Shown here piece after piece: positions 24,501 through 35,275 of a DNA stretch of 64,000 bases. How positions within the stretch are numbered: position 1 is the first letter of the stretch; each line of letters starts with the position of its first letter. A model generated the notes under the pieces. It was not told where the DNA came from. It ran no database searches and worked only from the letters and a program-made list of their open reading frames with translations. Origin of the DNA: Thermothelomyces thermophilus ATCC 42464 (Eukaryota > Ascomycota > Sordariomycetes > Sordariales > Chaetomiaceae); assembly GCF_000226095.1 (NCBI RefSeq), contig NC_016476.1, positions 2,418,001-2,482,000 of the forward strand, written 5' to 3'. Made by a program: the position numbers and the translations under genes.

Positions 24501-24951
24501 TACATTTGAAACTAACCATGCCATATGTGTTGCCCAGAATCTTGTCGGTTTCCTTGTAGTAGACATATCGAATGTCGTGAAGCGAGATGAAGAGCTCGAA
24601 CGGGTCTTCGGAATTGGGTTCGCGAATCCCGCGCTTGATTTCCTTCTTGATCTTGTTCTCGCGCTTCTTGCGGTGACTCGTGAAGCCGAGGAGTTTGTTC
24701 TTGTATGCCCATAGAACCGACTTGTTCTGCCTCACGTCCATGCTGGACATGATATAATACAGGTGGACAATGGCATCCTTGGAACGGTCGCCGACCACGA
24801 CGAAGAAGCTGCGCTTTTTTTCCTGCAGGCCATTGCGGATGAGGGTCGGAATCCGCGAGTCTCTGTATCACAGAAAATGTCAGTTTAGGAAACAAAGTCT
24901 AGTACATTACTCTCGGTCCTATTTTGCTTACACTGTCTTTTGTGCCGGCAT
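21506..24951 (-). CDS. RNA cytidine acetyltransferase Kre33 (NAT10)
   Basis: Makes N4-acetylcytidine in 18S rRNA and in tRNA-Ser/Leu and is needed for small-subunit assembly in the nucleolus. Five exons: 24951-24932, 24862-24517, 24452-22578, 22520-21769, 21710-21506; introns are 69, 64, 57 and 58 nt and every junction keeps phase. The product is 1065 residues, close to yeast Kre33 (1056). The first exon is only 20 nt and reads MPAQKTV before DSRIPTLIRNGLQEKKR, the family start. The N-terminal TmcA-like domain is followed by the helicase-like ATPase with Walker A GRGKSAAMG (288-296) and DEAAAIP (389-395), then the GNAT acetyl-CoA site RIATNPDYMSMGYGSKAL (about 637-654) and the tRNA-binding C-domain. 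The last exon ends in a Lys-rich nucleolar tail (KSKKAKREKKK). Nothing essential is missing. Confidence 0.97.
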
Positions 24952-25198
24952 GGTCGCAACTGTTCGCAGACCTGCAATCTGAATACTGCGGACGGTTGCG
25001 ATAGAGGGGCCCGAAAATTGCTGCGATAGTGATTCGGGTTCAATTATTTTTCTTAATTCTGCCGGGTGGTATGGCTTAATGGATCCACCGCTGGCACACC
25101 GCCTACACTAGTGTGGTATGTACTGTATGTACGGAGGTATGTACAGTACACAACATACTATGTAGTTACGGATTACATACTGCAGCACCCCCGTCGCA

Positions 25199-25897
25199 TC
25201 AATCATCAAAGCCTCTTCGGAATGCTTTCTTTGACTTTTGCATCTTCTTCGCCTTCACTCGGGCCTCGTTGGCGCTCTTCTTTCTACTTCACTCTCAGCA
25301 CCTGATAGCCGTGTATCTTACACCTGCGGGGTTACTTACAGTGCTTCATATTTTTTGGCCGTCTCTGGGCTGCTCTCACCAGGCACCGTCTTGCGATACA
25401 ACTCTTGGAGCTCCTCAAACAGTTTCCGGCGGTTTTCATCAGCATTCGCACTGCGGCTTCTATGGGTCTGAGCCTGTATCGTGAGGCAGTCACTGCGTCG
25501 AGAGTAATACTTAGATTCCCGAACACCGGCATGCAGCAACTTTGGCAAGAAGCCCAGCAATTGGGGAACAGGCCATGTGGTTGTTGCCTTGGTTTCAGTC
25601 CTGGCAATTGGCGTCAATACGTCTCTACCGTGCTAGGATAGACTGCTTTGGTACAAACTTGTTTACATGCTGCCCACCAGGGCCACTAGATCGTGAAAAG
25701 GATGTGTTGCCCTCGGGCAGGCTGCTGAGCTGGAACGACTGGTGCCATTTCCTTGCCTCAGCCAGTTGCTCCTGATCGAAGGTTGCATCAAGAGCTCGGT
25801 GGACAAATCGGCGAGAACCAGGGATGATGGTCCATGCGTTCCACGGCCACCTGCTCACCAAGTTAGCGGGCGACTGAAGGACATGGTGAGCCAGCAT
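25199..25897 (-). CDS. Mitochondrial peptidyl-tRNA hydrolase / ribosome-rescue factor (Pth4, ICT1 type)
   Basis: Small class-I release-factor-like protein that frees peptides from stalled mitochondrial ribosomes. Exons 25897-25659, 25600-25340 and 25283-25199 (introns 58 and 56 nt) give 194 residues. The catalytic GGQ lies at residues 74-76 within FSRSSGPGGQHVNK; the first intron (donor GTTTGT) splits the lysine codon right after it and joins to TETKATTTW, which is the fungal family pattern. The C-terminal end is strongly basic (EARVKAKKMQKSKKAFRRG), as needed to fill the mRNA channel of the ribosome. The N-terminus (MLAHHVLQSPANLVSRWPW...) is basic and amphipathic enough for a mitochondrial presequence. 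There is no codon-recognition domain, so it is not a stop-codon release factor. It sits 247 nt behind the KRE33 start and diverges from NAB3. Confidence 0.92.
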
Positions 25898-26610
25898 CGT
25901 GTCCGTGGTTCGTCAGACTTGCGGATGGTGTCGCTGAAGCCACCAAAGAAACCTGGTTGATCACTGAAATGCAATGCCGGATACTGGATAGAATACTCGG
26001 TACGGATTAGTCCGTACATTGGATAACGTTAAAACACCGCTAAACTGAATCAGGCAAATAGCCGAGCAGCGCAGAGGCTCGCGCTTCCCATCTGCGGGGC
26101 GCGCAGAAGTCGAGAAATTTCGCCAGCCAAGCCAGCCTTGCATCCCCACATCGCGCATGAGCCGGCACTTCCATCATGACTGCCCGTAGACCTGCTCTCA
26201 TTCTGATCTTTCAAAAAGTTTGATCAGCCCTTTCCCGCTCCCACATCCACACATCGAATATTGCCGAGCAATAATATTATCAGCGGCCCTTTCAAACAAA
26301 AGTGTTTCGGCGCATTCTGGGCATCGTGCGCGTTCCCTTTGGGCCCCTCAAAAGCCAGCAGCTGCCAACGCTTTCTTCTCATCGCGATTTATCGCAAGGC
26401 TGCTTCCAGTCGGCAAAACAATATTCGCGGCATCTGTGCATCGCGCCTCTCGCCCGCGCATAGTGTGAATCGCCGCCCAGTTTTGTGTCTGCTGACCACG
26501 GAGATTCATCGCCCCCCTTCACCCATCACAACTTCCCGAGTGGACCGACTTTGTTCCACCCAACAAAGGAGTCTGGCGCCTGCGTGTAGAGCCATCGGTC
26601 ATCGCACTTG
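25898..26610. promoter_or_regulatory. Divergent promoter region of PTH4 and NAB3
   Basis: The two start codons are separated by 713 nt and point apart. AT-rich patches lie near 26215-26290; no single clear TATA box stands out. Confidence 0.45.
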
Positions 26611-29315
26611 ATGCCGGAGCAATCACCACAAGTAGTGGCTGCCGCCAACCTGAGCCCTATCTCTCCGATCCCCATTTCCAGCCAAACCGCCATCCCAGAC
26701 ACAGTGGTCCCGGCCCTTCAAGACCAAGCAGCCACGATTGACGAAGCAGCTAAGCCTGCCACCTCCTTGCCTGTTCCTCACCACCCCCAACCAGTGACAA
26801 TGGAGCCAAACCCGGGGCCCAGCGAAATTTCCGACACAATAGTGGTTGGTGGGGACTACTCTGATGAGTCCCACGACGAGAGCGACGAGAGCATCGACTA
26901 TGGCGAGGGCGAGGAGGGACAGGAACAGGAAAAGGTCGAACCAGAAGCGGCCAACGATGACTATGCCAAAACCTTTGATTCACCCACAGCTCAAGAGGAT
27001 CTAAATGAGGCTGAAGAAGTTCAGCCAGATGTATCATTGGCCTCAGAATCCATGACTAGTCCGCCCGCGCCTGACCCTGCAGCTGTCCCTTCTGATCACC
27101 CGCCCACTCATTCGCCGGCCGTGTCCCGCATAAACGGCGAGGTTCAATCCTCGGGAGACCCTTCGCCGTCCGAGCAAGCCAACAGGTCCGAAGTCCCCTC
27201 CGATCCCTCACCCACCGCGCCGAACACAATCCCATCCTCTGCGGCGCCTACTTCAGCCACTGCCGCCGAGGAACCTGGCAAGGAATCTCCAGCTGCCCCT
27301 GCTCCTGATGCAGCCCCGCCTACCGCTGCCTCCGCAGCTCCTGCGTCGACAGATGAAGATGATGCCGCCGCTGTTGACATTCAGAAGCTGGTAGACGACA
27401 TCACTGCTAGAGCCGCCGCCACAGCTTCACCCCCTAACGCGCCAGCGCAAGCCACCCCCGTTAGCACCCAAGCTCCTACGGCGTCCTTGCCCGTATCTCA
27501 TCCTCCCTCACTACCCCCCAAGCCTTCTCTTCCCAACCCGCCAGCCAACTTGCCCGCCATTCCCCCGGCACACTACTCGTTCCAGTCAAGAGGTCACAAT
27601 GCTCCTCCAGCCCCAGCAATGCCGATGACTCTTGCCAGCTCTGGTGCATCGCATGGCGCGCACGCTGCGAATGAAGGCGTTTCCTCCTTGCCCGCGCCGC
27701 CACCGGGCAGCTTTGGCGCCCCGCCTGCTCATCACTTGCCACATAGCGGAGATGCTTCTGGCAACTACCATGGCTCGTCTATTAAGCAGCTCTGGGAGCA
27801 GTTCCTAGCAGACGAAAAACGATACACATCGGAGGCCAAGTGGGAAAGGTTTCCGGAAGGCTCGCGGATTTTTATTGGTGAGTCCACAATAGCGGCACCT
27901 TGCCATGGACCACTCGCTCACCACGGTTCAGGTAATCTATCCAGCGAGAGAGTCTCGAAGCGAGAGGTGTTTGATGTGTTCCACAGGTTCGGCCGGCTAG
28001 CGCAGATCTCGCTCAAGAGCGCCTACGGCTTCGTCCAGTATCACACGGTAGCCGAGGGGCAGGCCGCTATGCAGGGTGCTCAGGGCATCGAGCTCGGTGG
28101 CCGGAGGATACGTGAGTCATCATCTGCCCGTCGCTGGCCTCGCACCGTCTGTCTAACCGGTTGACAGATCTCGAGGTCTCACGCACCCAGAAGAAGAAGG
28201 ATGACAGGGATAGGTCGCCGGACCGCCGGGGTCCGCGAGGTTCTTACGGGAGCGAGCGCTTCGACGCCGGCGATCGCGGCTGGAAGCGGGATGACTATCG
28301 GCCGGGGCGCTCCCCATCACCACGCCGGGGCGATCCTCGGAGCAGCCGAGACGGCCACTATTCTCGGGACCGTGAATTCGGCAGTTATCAGCGCCGTCGC
28401 TCGCGTTCGCCTGCGCGCTTCGGTCGGTACGGAGACGACTCGTACAGGCGCAGGAGCCCCAGCCCTCACCGGCGAGCGCCGTCTGACGGCGACCGGTTCG
28501 ACTTCCCTCGACGCTTCGGTGCCGATGTCCCTGATGTGCAGATTCTCCTGCTACAGGAGGTCTCGAGAGATTTCGTCGGCTGGGTCCAAAGAGCCTTCCA
28601 TAACAAAGGGCTGAAGACCGATGTCATGTATCTCAATCCTCGATTCCCTCGGGAGACGGTGGTGCAACGGCAGGTGGTCGAAGGCGTGCATGCCATTGTC
28701 GATCTCGACTATGGGGCCCAGACAAAGGGCAAAATTCCCATCCAGGTTTTCATCCGATCCGGGGGTAGCAGCGTCCGTTTCGAGCTGTACCAGGATGTTG
28801 ACCCGCCAATCGCCGCAGAACTAGTGATGAGAGAGAAATCGCAGTCCGCGGCACATCTCGGCCAACCACCGGCGCCGTATGCGCCCAACGGCTACGGTCA
28901 CCCTCCGCCGGCACAAGCGCCTCCTGCCGGCTACCCGTATCCGTATCCTCAGCACGCCGTTCCTCCTGCGCAGCCTCCAGCAGCTCCAGCTCCCGACCTC
29001 GCCAGCGTAGTCGGCAACCTCGACAACTCGGCCCTTCAAGCTCTCTTGGCATCACTTCAGACTCCCCAGGCCGGCGCACCCCAGACAACGTATCCTGGAG
29101 TGGCTCCCGCCGCACCCCAAGCCCCTCAGATCGACGTGAACGCGTTGCTGAACAACCTCAGGAGCGCGGCCGCGGCACAGCCTGCACCACCACCGGCCAG
29201 CTACGGAGCCGCGCCCGCTTACGGCGCACCGACGGCTCCTGGTAGCTACGGCGGCGTGGATCCAGCACAACAAGTCCAGACAATTATGGAGCAGCTGAAG
29301 CGAGCTGCGCACTAG
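26611..29315 (+). CDS. Nab3-like RNA-binding protein of the Nrd1-Nab3-type termination machinery
   Basis: In yeast, Nab3 binds UCUU-type motifs and directs early termination and decay of non-coding RNA by polymerase II. Exons 26611-27877, 27932-28111 and 28168-29315 give 864 residues. Residues 1-400 are disordered: Pro/Ala/Ser-rich with an acidic block (SDESIDYGEGEEGQEQE). A single RRM begins near 415 with RNP2 RIFIGNLSS and has RNP1 SAYGFVQY; both introns (54 and 56 nt, GTGAGT donors) lie at or within this domain. An Arg/Ser-rich segment with many RSRSP and RRSPSP units follows, then a conserved anticodon-binding-like domain (PDVQILLLQEVSRDFVGWVQ... to RFELYQDVDPPIAAEL), and a Pro/Gln/Ala-rich tail, as in Nab3. 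Start chosen at the first ATG; the codon before it is TTG. The first intron has no stop codon in frame. Confidence 0.88.
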
Positions 29316-30348
29316 GGACTACGTGATACCCGGAACGGCAGTCCGATGGCTCCAAAAGGTTTCTCTTGGAGATTGCCGGAAGTTCTATGATTCTGTGGGC
29401 AGTGGCACCTGCGATGACTTGTCAAAATAAAGAAGCCGGGATTCTCGGATTGTACGCGCAAAGAAGATAGATTTAGCGATGTTTTTTCAGCTTCTTTGCT
29501 CTTTTTCTTCTTCTTCTGCCGTCAACGAGAGCGGGCAGGCGCTCACATATGAGAGGAGGAGTGAGAGGTATGGCTGTCCGCAATAATAGCATGTCGTCTT
29601 CTCGATTGACGCTCGAATCCGGGAAGCTGCTGCCGAGGTTTGGAGTTTGAATGGGTTGTCATAGTCGTTCGGTCAAATTTGTTCGGCTTATGCCGCAGTT
29701 TCTTTTCCAGCAAACCACGCTGAGATATGAGCTATTCGAAACCGTTGAGGTCCAGGTGGCGGTCAGGTCCGCGGATTCCTGGTGCACGACCGTGGGCGAC
29801 TTGTCAAAGTAGGACATAATCAGAGCCATGTCCGCCCTTGAAGCTGTGTCCATTGAGGGGAGAAAAGGATGGAACCGGGCTCTTGGAGCTCATGCTCGTT
29901 GATGTCCATGCAAGCATAGTTTACACCAAACTCGTCGTTGGGTCGGATTGTTAGAGATGGGTCTGCTTGGACTCACAGAGGGGACAGGAGCGAATGAAGT
30001 TTCCAACATGCTCTTTTTTTTTTCTTTTTCTTTTTTTTTTTTCCCCCTTTGGACCGTCACTTCTGATCTGGATCGCCAAACGGGAGCCGCACTCCGGCGG
30101 CGAGAGGGAACAAGAACTTTGTCTGATGGGCATTTCGCTTCTGGGCCATCAACGGGTGGCCTTTTCGGGCTGGCTTGCTTGCGAGACTACATACAAGGGG
30201 CGATGCTGCTGCCACACAAATGAGCAGAAATACATGTCTCTAGCGGCAGTGGATTATAATGCCCTGCGACGGCGAGACGAGTCGCCATCATTCGGGCTCT
30301 CCATGTTGGCCCCATCAAGCATATGTTTTTTTTGGGAGGGGGGCCGAA
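29316..30348. other. Convergent 3' spacer between NAB3 and the carboxypeptidase
   Basis: 1.0 kb with T-rich runs at 30013-30042 and 30325-30335. Short frames overlap it but none has coding support; it should hold both 3' untranslated regions. Confidence 0.5.
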
Positions 30349-32677
30349 TCACAGCTCATCGCCGTCGATGCCCCCTTCGACCCCGCGCCCCTCTCCTCCC
30401 GTGCTCCCGACGACGAACCAGTCCTTCACGATGGCCGTACCGTCTACCACCGTCTTCCAGACCTCGGGCTCGCAGGACTCGGGCTTGAGCACGTAGCACC
30501 TCGGCTCCACCATGTCGGGCGCCGCGTTCTTGACCGCCCAGGCGTCCCGCAGCCCGGCGGTGACGAAGTCATCCCCGGCCCGGACCCTCCCCGTCGGCAG
30601 GTCCAGCCCGGCCATGGCCCGCCGGAAGATCTCGTACCCGGCCTGGGGCTGGTACGAGGGCACCTCGTGCCCGGCCTGGAACACCCGCGTGAAGCTGAAC
30701 CGGCCCACCTGTCTCGTCAGCCCTCTCACCACTACTACCTCCTCTTCCCCGCCTCCGGTGTTGCCGCCTCCGGTGTTGCCGCCGTCGCCGCCGCCCTTGC
30801 CGGAGACGACGACCAGGGGCGCATACCCGGCCGCCGCGAAGACGTCGCGCCGAGACCAGGGCACGGCGAGGCTGACCTTCTCGCCGCCGGCCCAGTTGCA
30901 CGACGGGTCGCGGTCGCCGTAGACGAGGTGGACCTTGACGCCGCCGCCGGCGCGGCGGTCGAGCAGGCCGGCGAGGGCGTCGAGCTGGCCGCCGCGGAGG
31001 GGGTCGAAGGTGGCGTCGAAGGCGCGGTTGACGGGGAGGGAGACGGCCGTGTGGTTGACGGGGACGCCGAGGGCGGCCTGGACGTCGGCGCGGGCCAGGA
31101 AGCCGTGCGGGTGCGGGGGCGGGAAGGGGTCGGCGCGCGGGTGGGCGAGGTCGAACGGGGCGCGGCCCGACTGGCGCGGGAAGGCGGCGGCGAGGACGTC
31201 GTCCAGGACCGACCGGACGGCCTCGCACCCGGCCGCCGGCGGCGACGACGACGACGACGACGACGCGAGCGACTCGGTGCACGCCTGCATCTGCTCGCGC
31301 CAGCCCGACGGCCGCGTCCAGTTGTGCTTGAGGGCCGCATGGAAGGTGTCGTTGTAGAACTGGATGCCGTAGCTCTGGCGTTGGGAGAGGAAAAGTTAAT
31401 AGGGCGGCTCTTATATATATATATATATATATATGTATTCTTTATCCCTTTTCTTCTTGTTTCCTTTCCCGTTCCTTTCTCGTTTTTTTTCTGTTCTTTT
31501 CTTTTGTTTTCTTTTTTTTCTTCGTCCGTTCGTTCCCTTTTCTTTCCACCGAGAAAGCTGAAGGAGCGGATAACTTACATTATTGTAAGGATAGTCGATC
31601 AGGCTCTCGGCGAGGATGGGCCAGTCGACGGCCCCGTTGATGATGCCGAGCGTGTCGAGATGCAGGTAGCGCCCCTCGAGCTGGCCGTCGGCGATGCGCT
31701 CGTTCTGCTGCTGGAAGAAGCGGAAGAATGCCGGGCCGTACGTGCCGCCGTAGCTCTCGGCCCAAAGGCTGATCCTGCCGTCGTCGGACCGGTAGTGCGG
31801 GAACTCGAACAGCCAGGTCTGCAGGAAGTGCCACATGGCGTGGGCCGAGAGCTCCGTCGAGTTGGTGACCTGGGACGCCTTCTGGCTCCCCACGGTGCCG
31901 ATCCGGAAGGTGTTGTTGGTCCGGGGGATGTGGCCGTCGGTGAAGTTGGTGGGCGTGATGATAGGCTCGGAAGGGTCGTCGACGTCGAGCTGGACGGTCA
32001 CGTTGGTGAGCACGTCGTACGAGAAGCCGGTCTGGACGGGCTGGTCAATGTACAGCATGTTGGCCTCGTTGTTCCAGCTCCAGCGGTTGAGGTAGGTCGT
32101 CTTGGAGTCGGGCCCGACAAAGCAGGGGCCGTTCTCTTCCAGCAGGCCCATCATGGACGAGCCCCCGGGCCCGCCGTTGAGCCAGATGGCCAGGGGGGCA
32201 TTGGCCGGATCCTTGCGGGCTTCAAAGAACCAGAAGAAGCTGGGGCTCGTCAATCAGATGCCGCCCTTTTACTTTTGGGTTTGTATTTTTTTTTTTTTTT
32301 GGGGGGGGGGAGGGGGGAGGGGGGCAGGAAGGGGGGAGAGACTTGGCCATACTGACGTGTTGATGGGGTAGTCTTGGTCTGCCCCCTCGATCAGGTTGGG
32401 CGGGAGGTGGACGTATCCCGAGTACGACTTGACCCCTGGCGTAGTCTCGCAAATGCCGGGCTTGTTATTCTCAGCTTTGGGTTCATCCTTTTTTTTTGGG
32501 GGGAGCGCCCTAAGAGAGTACAGGGGACACGGGTAAACCGACCTCCTTGAACGAGATGCTGACGTTTTTATAGAACTTGGACTCTATCACGGTGATGCCC
32601 TCCCTCTTTGGCGGGAACTGTGCGTGAGCGCCAAACCCGAGAGCGAGGGCGAGCAACGTGCTGCCCTTCATCGTCAT
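30349..32677 (-). CDS. Secreted serine carboxypeptidase (peptidase S10)
   Basis: Removes C-terminal residues from peptides, outside the cell or in the vacuole. Exons 32677-32543, 32469-32357, 32239-31579 and 31374-30349 give 644 residues; introns are 73, 117 and 204 nt. The signal peptide is [20 protein letters not shown]10 motifs appear in order: [36 protein letters not shown] with nucleophile Ser near 245, [10 protein letters not shown] (about 455-464) with the catalytic Asp, and [12 protein letters not shown] with His near 539. Many NxT/NxS sites suggest glycosylation. Between Asp and His the protein carries a Gly/Asn-rich insert (about 494-513), and a run of seven Ser lies near 341-348. 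Intron 2 holds a T15/G10 run and intron 3 a long TA microsatellite, making both unusually long for this region. The first intron has a weak GTCGGT donor, so its limits are the least certain. Confidence 0.92.
31412..31434. repeat. TA dinucleotide repeat, about 11 units
   Basis: An uninterrupted TA run inside intron 3 of the carboxypeptidase gene, followed by a long T/C-rich tract up to about 31555. Confidence 0.9.
32286..32310. repeat. T15 followed directly by G10
   Basis: Second T/G hybrid homopolymer of the window, inside intron 2 of the carboxypeptidase gene, continuing as AGGGGGGAGGGGGG. In the gene sense it reads C10 A15. Confidence 0.9.
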
Positions 32678-33345
32678 GACTGTGACTCGGGCTCGAGCAT
32701 CTGAGACCCGGCCTTGTTTCTTTCTTTCTTTTTCTTTTCTTTTCTTTTTCCTTTTCTTTTTCCTATTCTGTTTTCCCTGCAAACGGCAGAGTGTTGGACC
32801 TTTAAATCCTCAGTGATGAAGAGTCGAAGCAACTTGCTGACGACTCGAGACGCGTCAGACGACTACCGAGAACAGTAGCCGATTACCTGCCTATTCCGGA
32901 AACCCGTTGCTACCTCAACATTCGAAGCTTGTTCCTCCAACGCATTCTGGTGATGTCTTGCACGCCGAGTCGCGAGTACGTCACGCAGATCGTGCTGCTG
33001 CATCGCTGTCAGGGCAGCTACAAAGTGCAGGCAAGTCTATTATTTTCTATATGTCTTCCGGCCTGCCGAGTCCTGGTGTGTATGTGTGCGTACCGTAGCC
33101 CCGAGATACCGTGATGCACGATGCACGATATGTTCAGTACATGCAGTACGGAATCACACACCCAGTACGTGCACGGGAGGGCGGGAGGTTCCTCTCACTC
33201 TCCCCTCCTTCAGAACGCCTCTATTTACGTCCGTATTTCCGTATATTCCCCCCAAATCCCGTACATGCGATCCATGGTAGCACACACACCAGAAGAAAAA
33301 AAAAGGTATGTACACACATCACTCCGGCCGTCATGGGTACCGGAT
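32678..33345. other. Carboxypeptidase promoter and LETM1-gene 3' spacer
   Basis: Directly upstream of the carboxypeptidase start is a pyrimidine tract on the plus strand (32718-32765, purine in the gene sense). GTAC words cluster at 33104-33175. No gene is visible. Confidence 0.5.
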
Positions 33346-34671
33346 TCAAGCGACATCCTCCTCCCTTTTCGCCTCCTGCCACTCGCTATCCCTCACCAAC
33401 AACAGCCTCCGGACCGCCCGCTCCCTCCCCTCCCCCCCCAGCCTCGTCGCGTCGGTCAGGCGCAGCCACCTGGCCAGCGCCTCCCTCAGCTCGGCCTCCC
33501 CGCGCCCCAGCACGTCGATGCCGCGGTCGGCGCACGCCAGCCTGACCTCGTCCCCCACCAGCGCGGCGGCGCCGCCGGCCCGGATCAGCAGGGCGTCGTC
33601 GACGGCCAGGAAGCGCAGCCGGCGCAGGACGCGCGGGCGCAGCACGAACGCGGGCGTCCACGGCCGCACCGTCAGCCCCAGGACCTTGGCCATGACCTCG
33701 ACGGGCACTTCCGCATCTTCTTCTTCTTCTTCTCCCCTCCCGCTCTTGCTGCTGCTGCTCTCCGCCACCGCCACCATCCAGCGAGCCGCCTCGGCCCTGC
33801 CCTCGGCCCGGCGGGACTCGGCGGTCCGCAGCAGGCCCTCGACCTGGCGCGGGATGCGGCAGGCGAGGGGCACGGCGCGGGGCAGGGCGAGGACGGCGAG
33901 GGGCGTCAGCTCGCCGCACACGAGCAGGATCAGCGCGAACAGCGGCAGCCGGCGGATGTCGTGCCGCCAGCGCAGGCGCAGGTGCAGGTGCGCCCGGGTG
34001 CCCGGCAACGGAGGCGGAGGCCGGCGATCGGCGCCGGGTACCTCGCCCGGTGTCGCGCTCTGCGGATCATCGGGCGAGGCGGGAGACGGAGGAGAATGGG
34101 AAGAGGAAGAGGAAGAGGAAGAGGAAGACGGGTAGAGGAGGCGGGTGTTGGTGAAGACGACGTGGCGGAGGGCGGTCCTGTAGAACTTGAGGTAGGCTAC
34201 GCCCGTCGCGTAGAGGTAGGAGAGGCCCGGGCGGGAGAAAAGAGGGGGTGCCGGGTCGGGTTTGCTGGGGAGATGGAGGGGCGGCGGGCGGGTGGTGGGA
34301 GGAGGGTTCGCGGCCGCGGCCGAGGGGGCGAGCACGTCATGATGCGGGGCGGCAGCGGTGATGCCGGCGGTGATGCCGGCGGTGGGGATCGTTGTCGTCG
34401 CCGTTGTCGTCGCCGTCGTCGCCGCCGCCGTCGTCGTCGACGTTGCTTGCGCGGCTACTACCGTTGCGGCGCCCGGATCGTGTTGGCGTCGATGCTGCTC
34501 GGGCGAAGTCGAGGTGTGGTTGCGTCGGCGCTGGCACTGTCGCGGGGTCGCTACGACGAGATCCTTGGGGTAGCAGCAAGTCGGAACGAGAGCGCGCGAC
34601 GGGGCACGCGGTTTCGACGGCGGCGAGGCATTGGCGCGCAATGCGTTGCTGAGAAGGGCGCCGCGCCGCAT
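33346..34671 (-). CDS. LETM1-domain mitochondrial inner-membrane protein
   Basis: LETM1-family proteins act in mitochondrial cation balance and bind mitochondrial ribosomes. A single exon gives 441 residues from the ATG at 34671; the open frame extends 27 codons upstream but without an ATG. The start MRRGALLSNALRANASPPSK is Arg-rich and lacks acids, as expected of a presequence. A long Thr/Ala/Pro-rich, low-complexity region follows. The LETM1 domain starts near 230 with RLRWRHDIRRLPLFALILLV, continues CGELTPLAVLALP (the membrane helix) and contains the ribosome-binding-like helical part to the end. A run of ten Ser lies near 182-191 and an acidic run (EEEEED) near 325. It is shorter than Mdm38 (yeast LETM1) and more like the accessory LETM1-domain proteins of filamentous fungi. 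The opposite strand also carries a long open frame here, taken as a shadow. Confidence 0.85.
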   Translation of the reverse strand: MRRGALLSNALRANASPPSKPRAPSRALVPTCCYPKDLVVATPRQCQRRRNHTSTSPEQHRRQHDPGAATVVAAQATSTTTAAATTATTTATTTIPTAGITAGITAAAPHHDVLAPSAAAANPPPTTRPPPLHLPSKPDPAPPLFSRPGLSYLYATGVAYLKFYRTALRHVVFTNTRLLYPSSSSSSSSSSHSPPSPASPDDPQSATPGEVPGADRRPPPPLPGTRAHLHLRLRWRHDIRRLPLFALILLVCGELTPLAVLALPRAVPLACRIPRQVEGLLRTAESRRAEGRAEAARWMVAVAESSSSKSGRGEEEEEDAEVPVEVMAKVLGLTVRPWTPAFVLRPRVLRRLRFLAVDDALLIRAGGAAALVGDEVRLACADRGIDVLGRGEAELREALARWLRLTDATRLGGEGRERAVRRLLLVRDSEWQEAKREEDVA

Positions 34672-35275
34672 TGGGTCGGCCGTGGTCCGGAGGCAGCGGC
34701 AATTCGAAGGGGATGGCCGGGAGGGCGAAGGGTCGTGGAATAAAAATGCCAAGTAACTTTCGTTGCATCAATGAATTAATAGCTCCGTACTGTACTTCGT
34801 AGCACTGTTGTACATACAGTACATACATAGTAAACTGTCAGGCCCACTGCAGCAGCGTGTGACGCGCATCACATCACTAGTGTAAAACTGGGGGCCAAGC
34901 TTGCTAACCTGAAACAGCAATGACTTGGCAAGACCTTTCACTAATGCAAGTTCTTGTATTTCATGTTCCTGCAGGATAAACTCGTTCACTTCAATTAAAA
35001 TCCACCGTTTCTCTCCTTTTCTATTTCATGGTCAGATCCGTGTGTATACGCCATGACCGCCCTTCCTCCCCTGCGACGCCCACGAGGAAAGCCACCCAAG
35101 AACTCCAAAAGAGAGAGAGTTATCTCCAGAATACCCAGATCACAACCAACCCCCCCCCCCAACCCCCACCCCCTCTCCCCTCCCCAAAAGAAAAAAACTA
35201 AGATTGAAAATAAAATAAAATAAAAAGAAATCAAGAGCACAACACTGAGATAACCTCCGGGAACGCCAGGCAGAA
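34672..35275. other. Spacer between the LETM1 and mannosyltransferase genes
   Basis: Contains GTAC words around 34790-34830 with nearby palindromic spelling (GTACATACAGTACATAC), C-rich runs at 35150-35172 and an AAATA-rich patch at 35208-35228. Holds the LETM1-gene promoter and the 3' region of the mannosyltransferase gene. Confidence 0.5.

Noticed and set aside
30013-30042. T-rich run as a retroposon poly(A) tail
   Set aside because: No flanking duplication or element body was seen; more likely simple sequence in a 3' spacer.
30259-32355. 698-codon plus-strand frame opposite the carboxypeptidase
   Set aside because: It runs across the introns, a TA microsatellite and homopolymers of the real gene and has no domain; a shadow frame.
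33121-34743. 540-codon plus-strand frame opposite the LETM1-domain gene
   Set aside because: Very Arg/Gly-rich with runs such as RRRRRRRR, from reading GTC-type codons backwards; the LETM1 motif lies on the minus strand.
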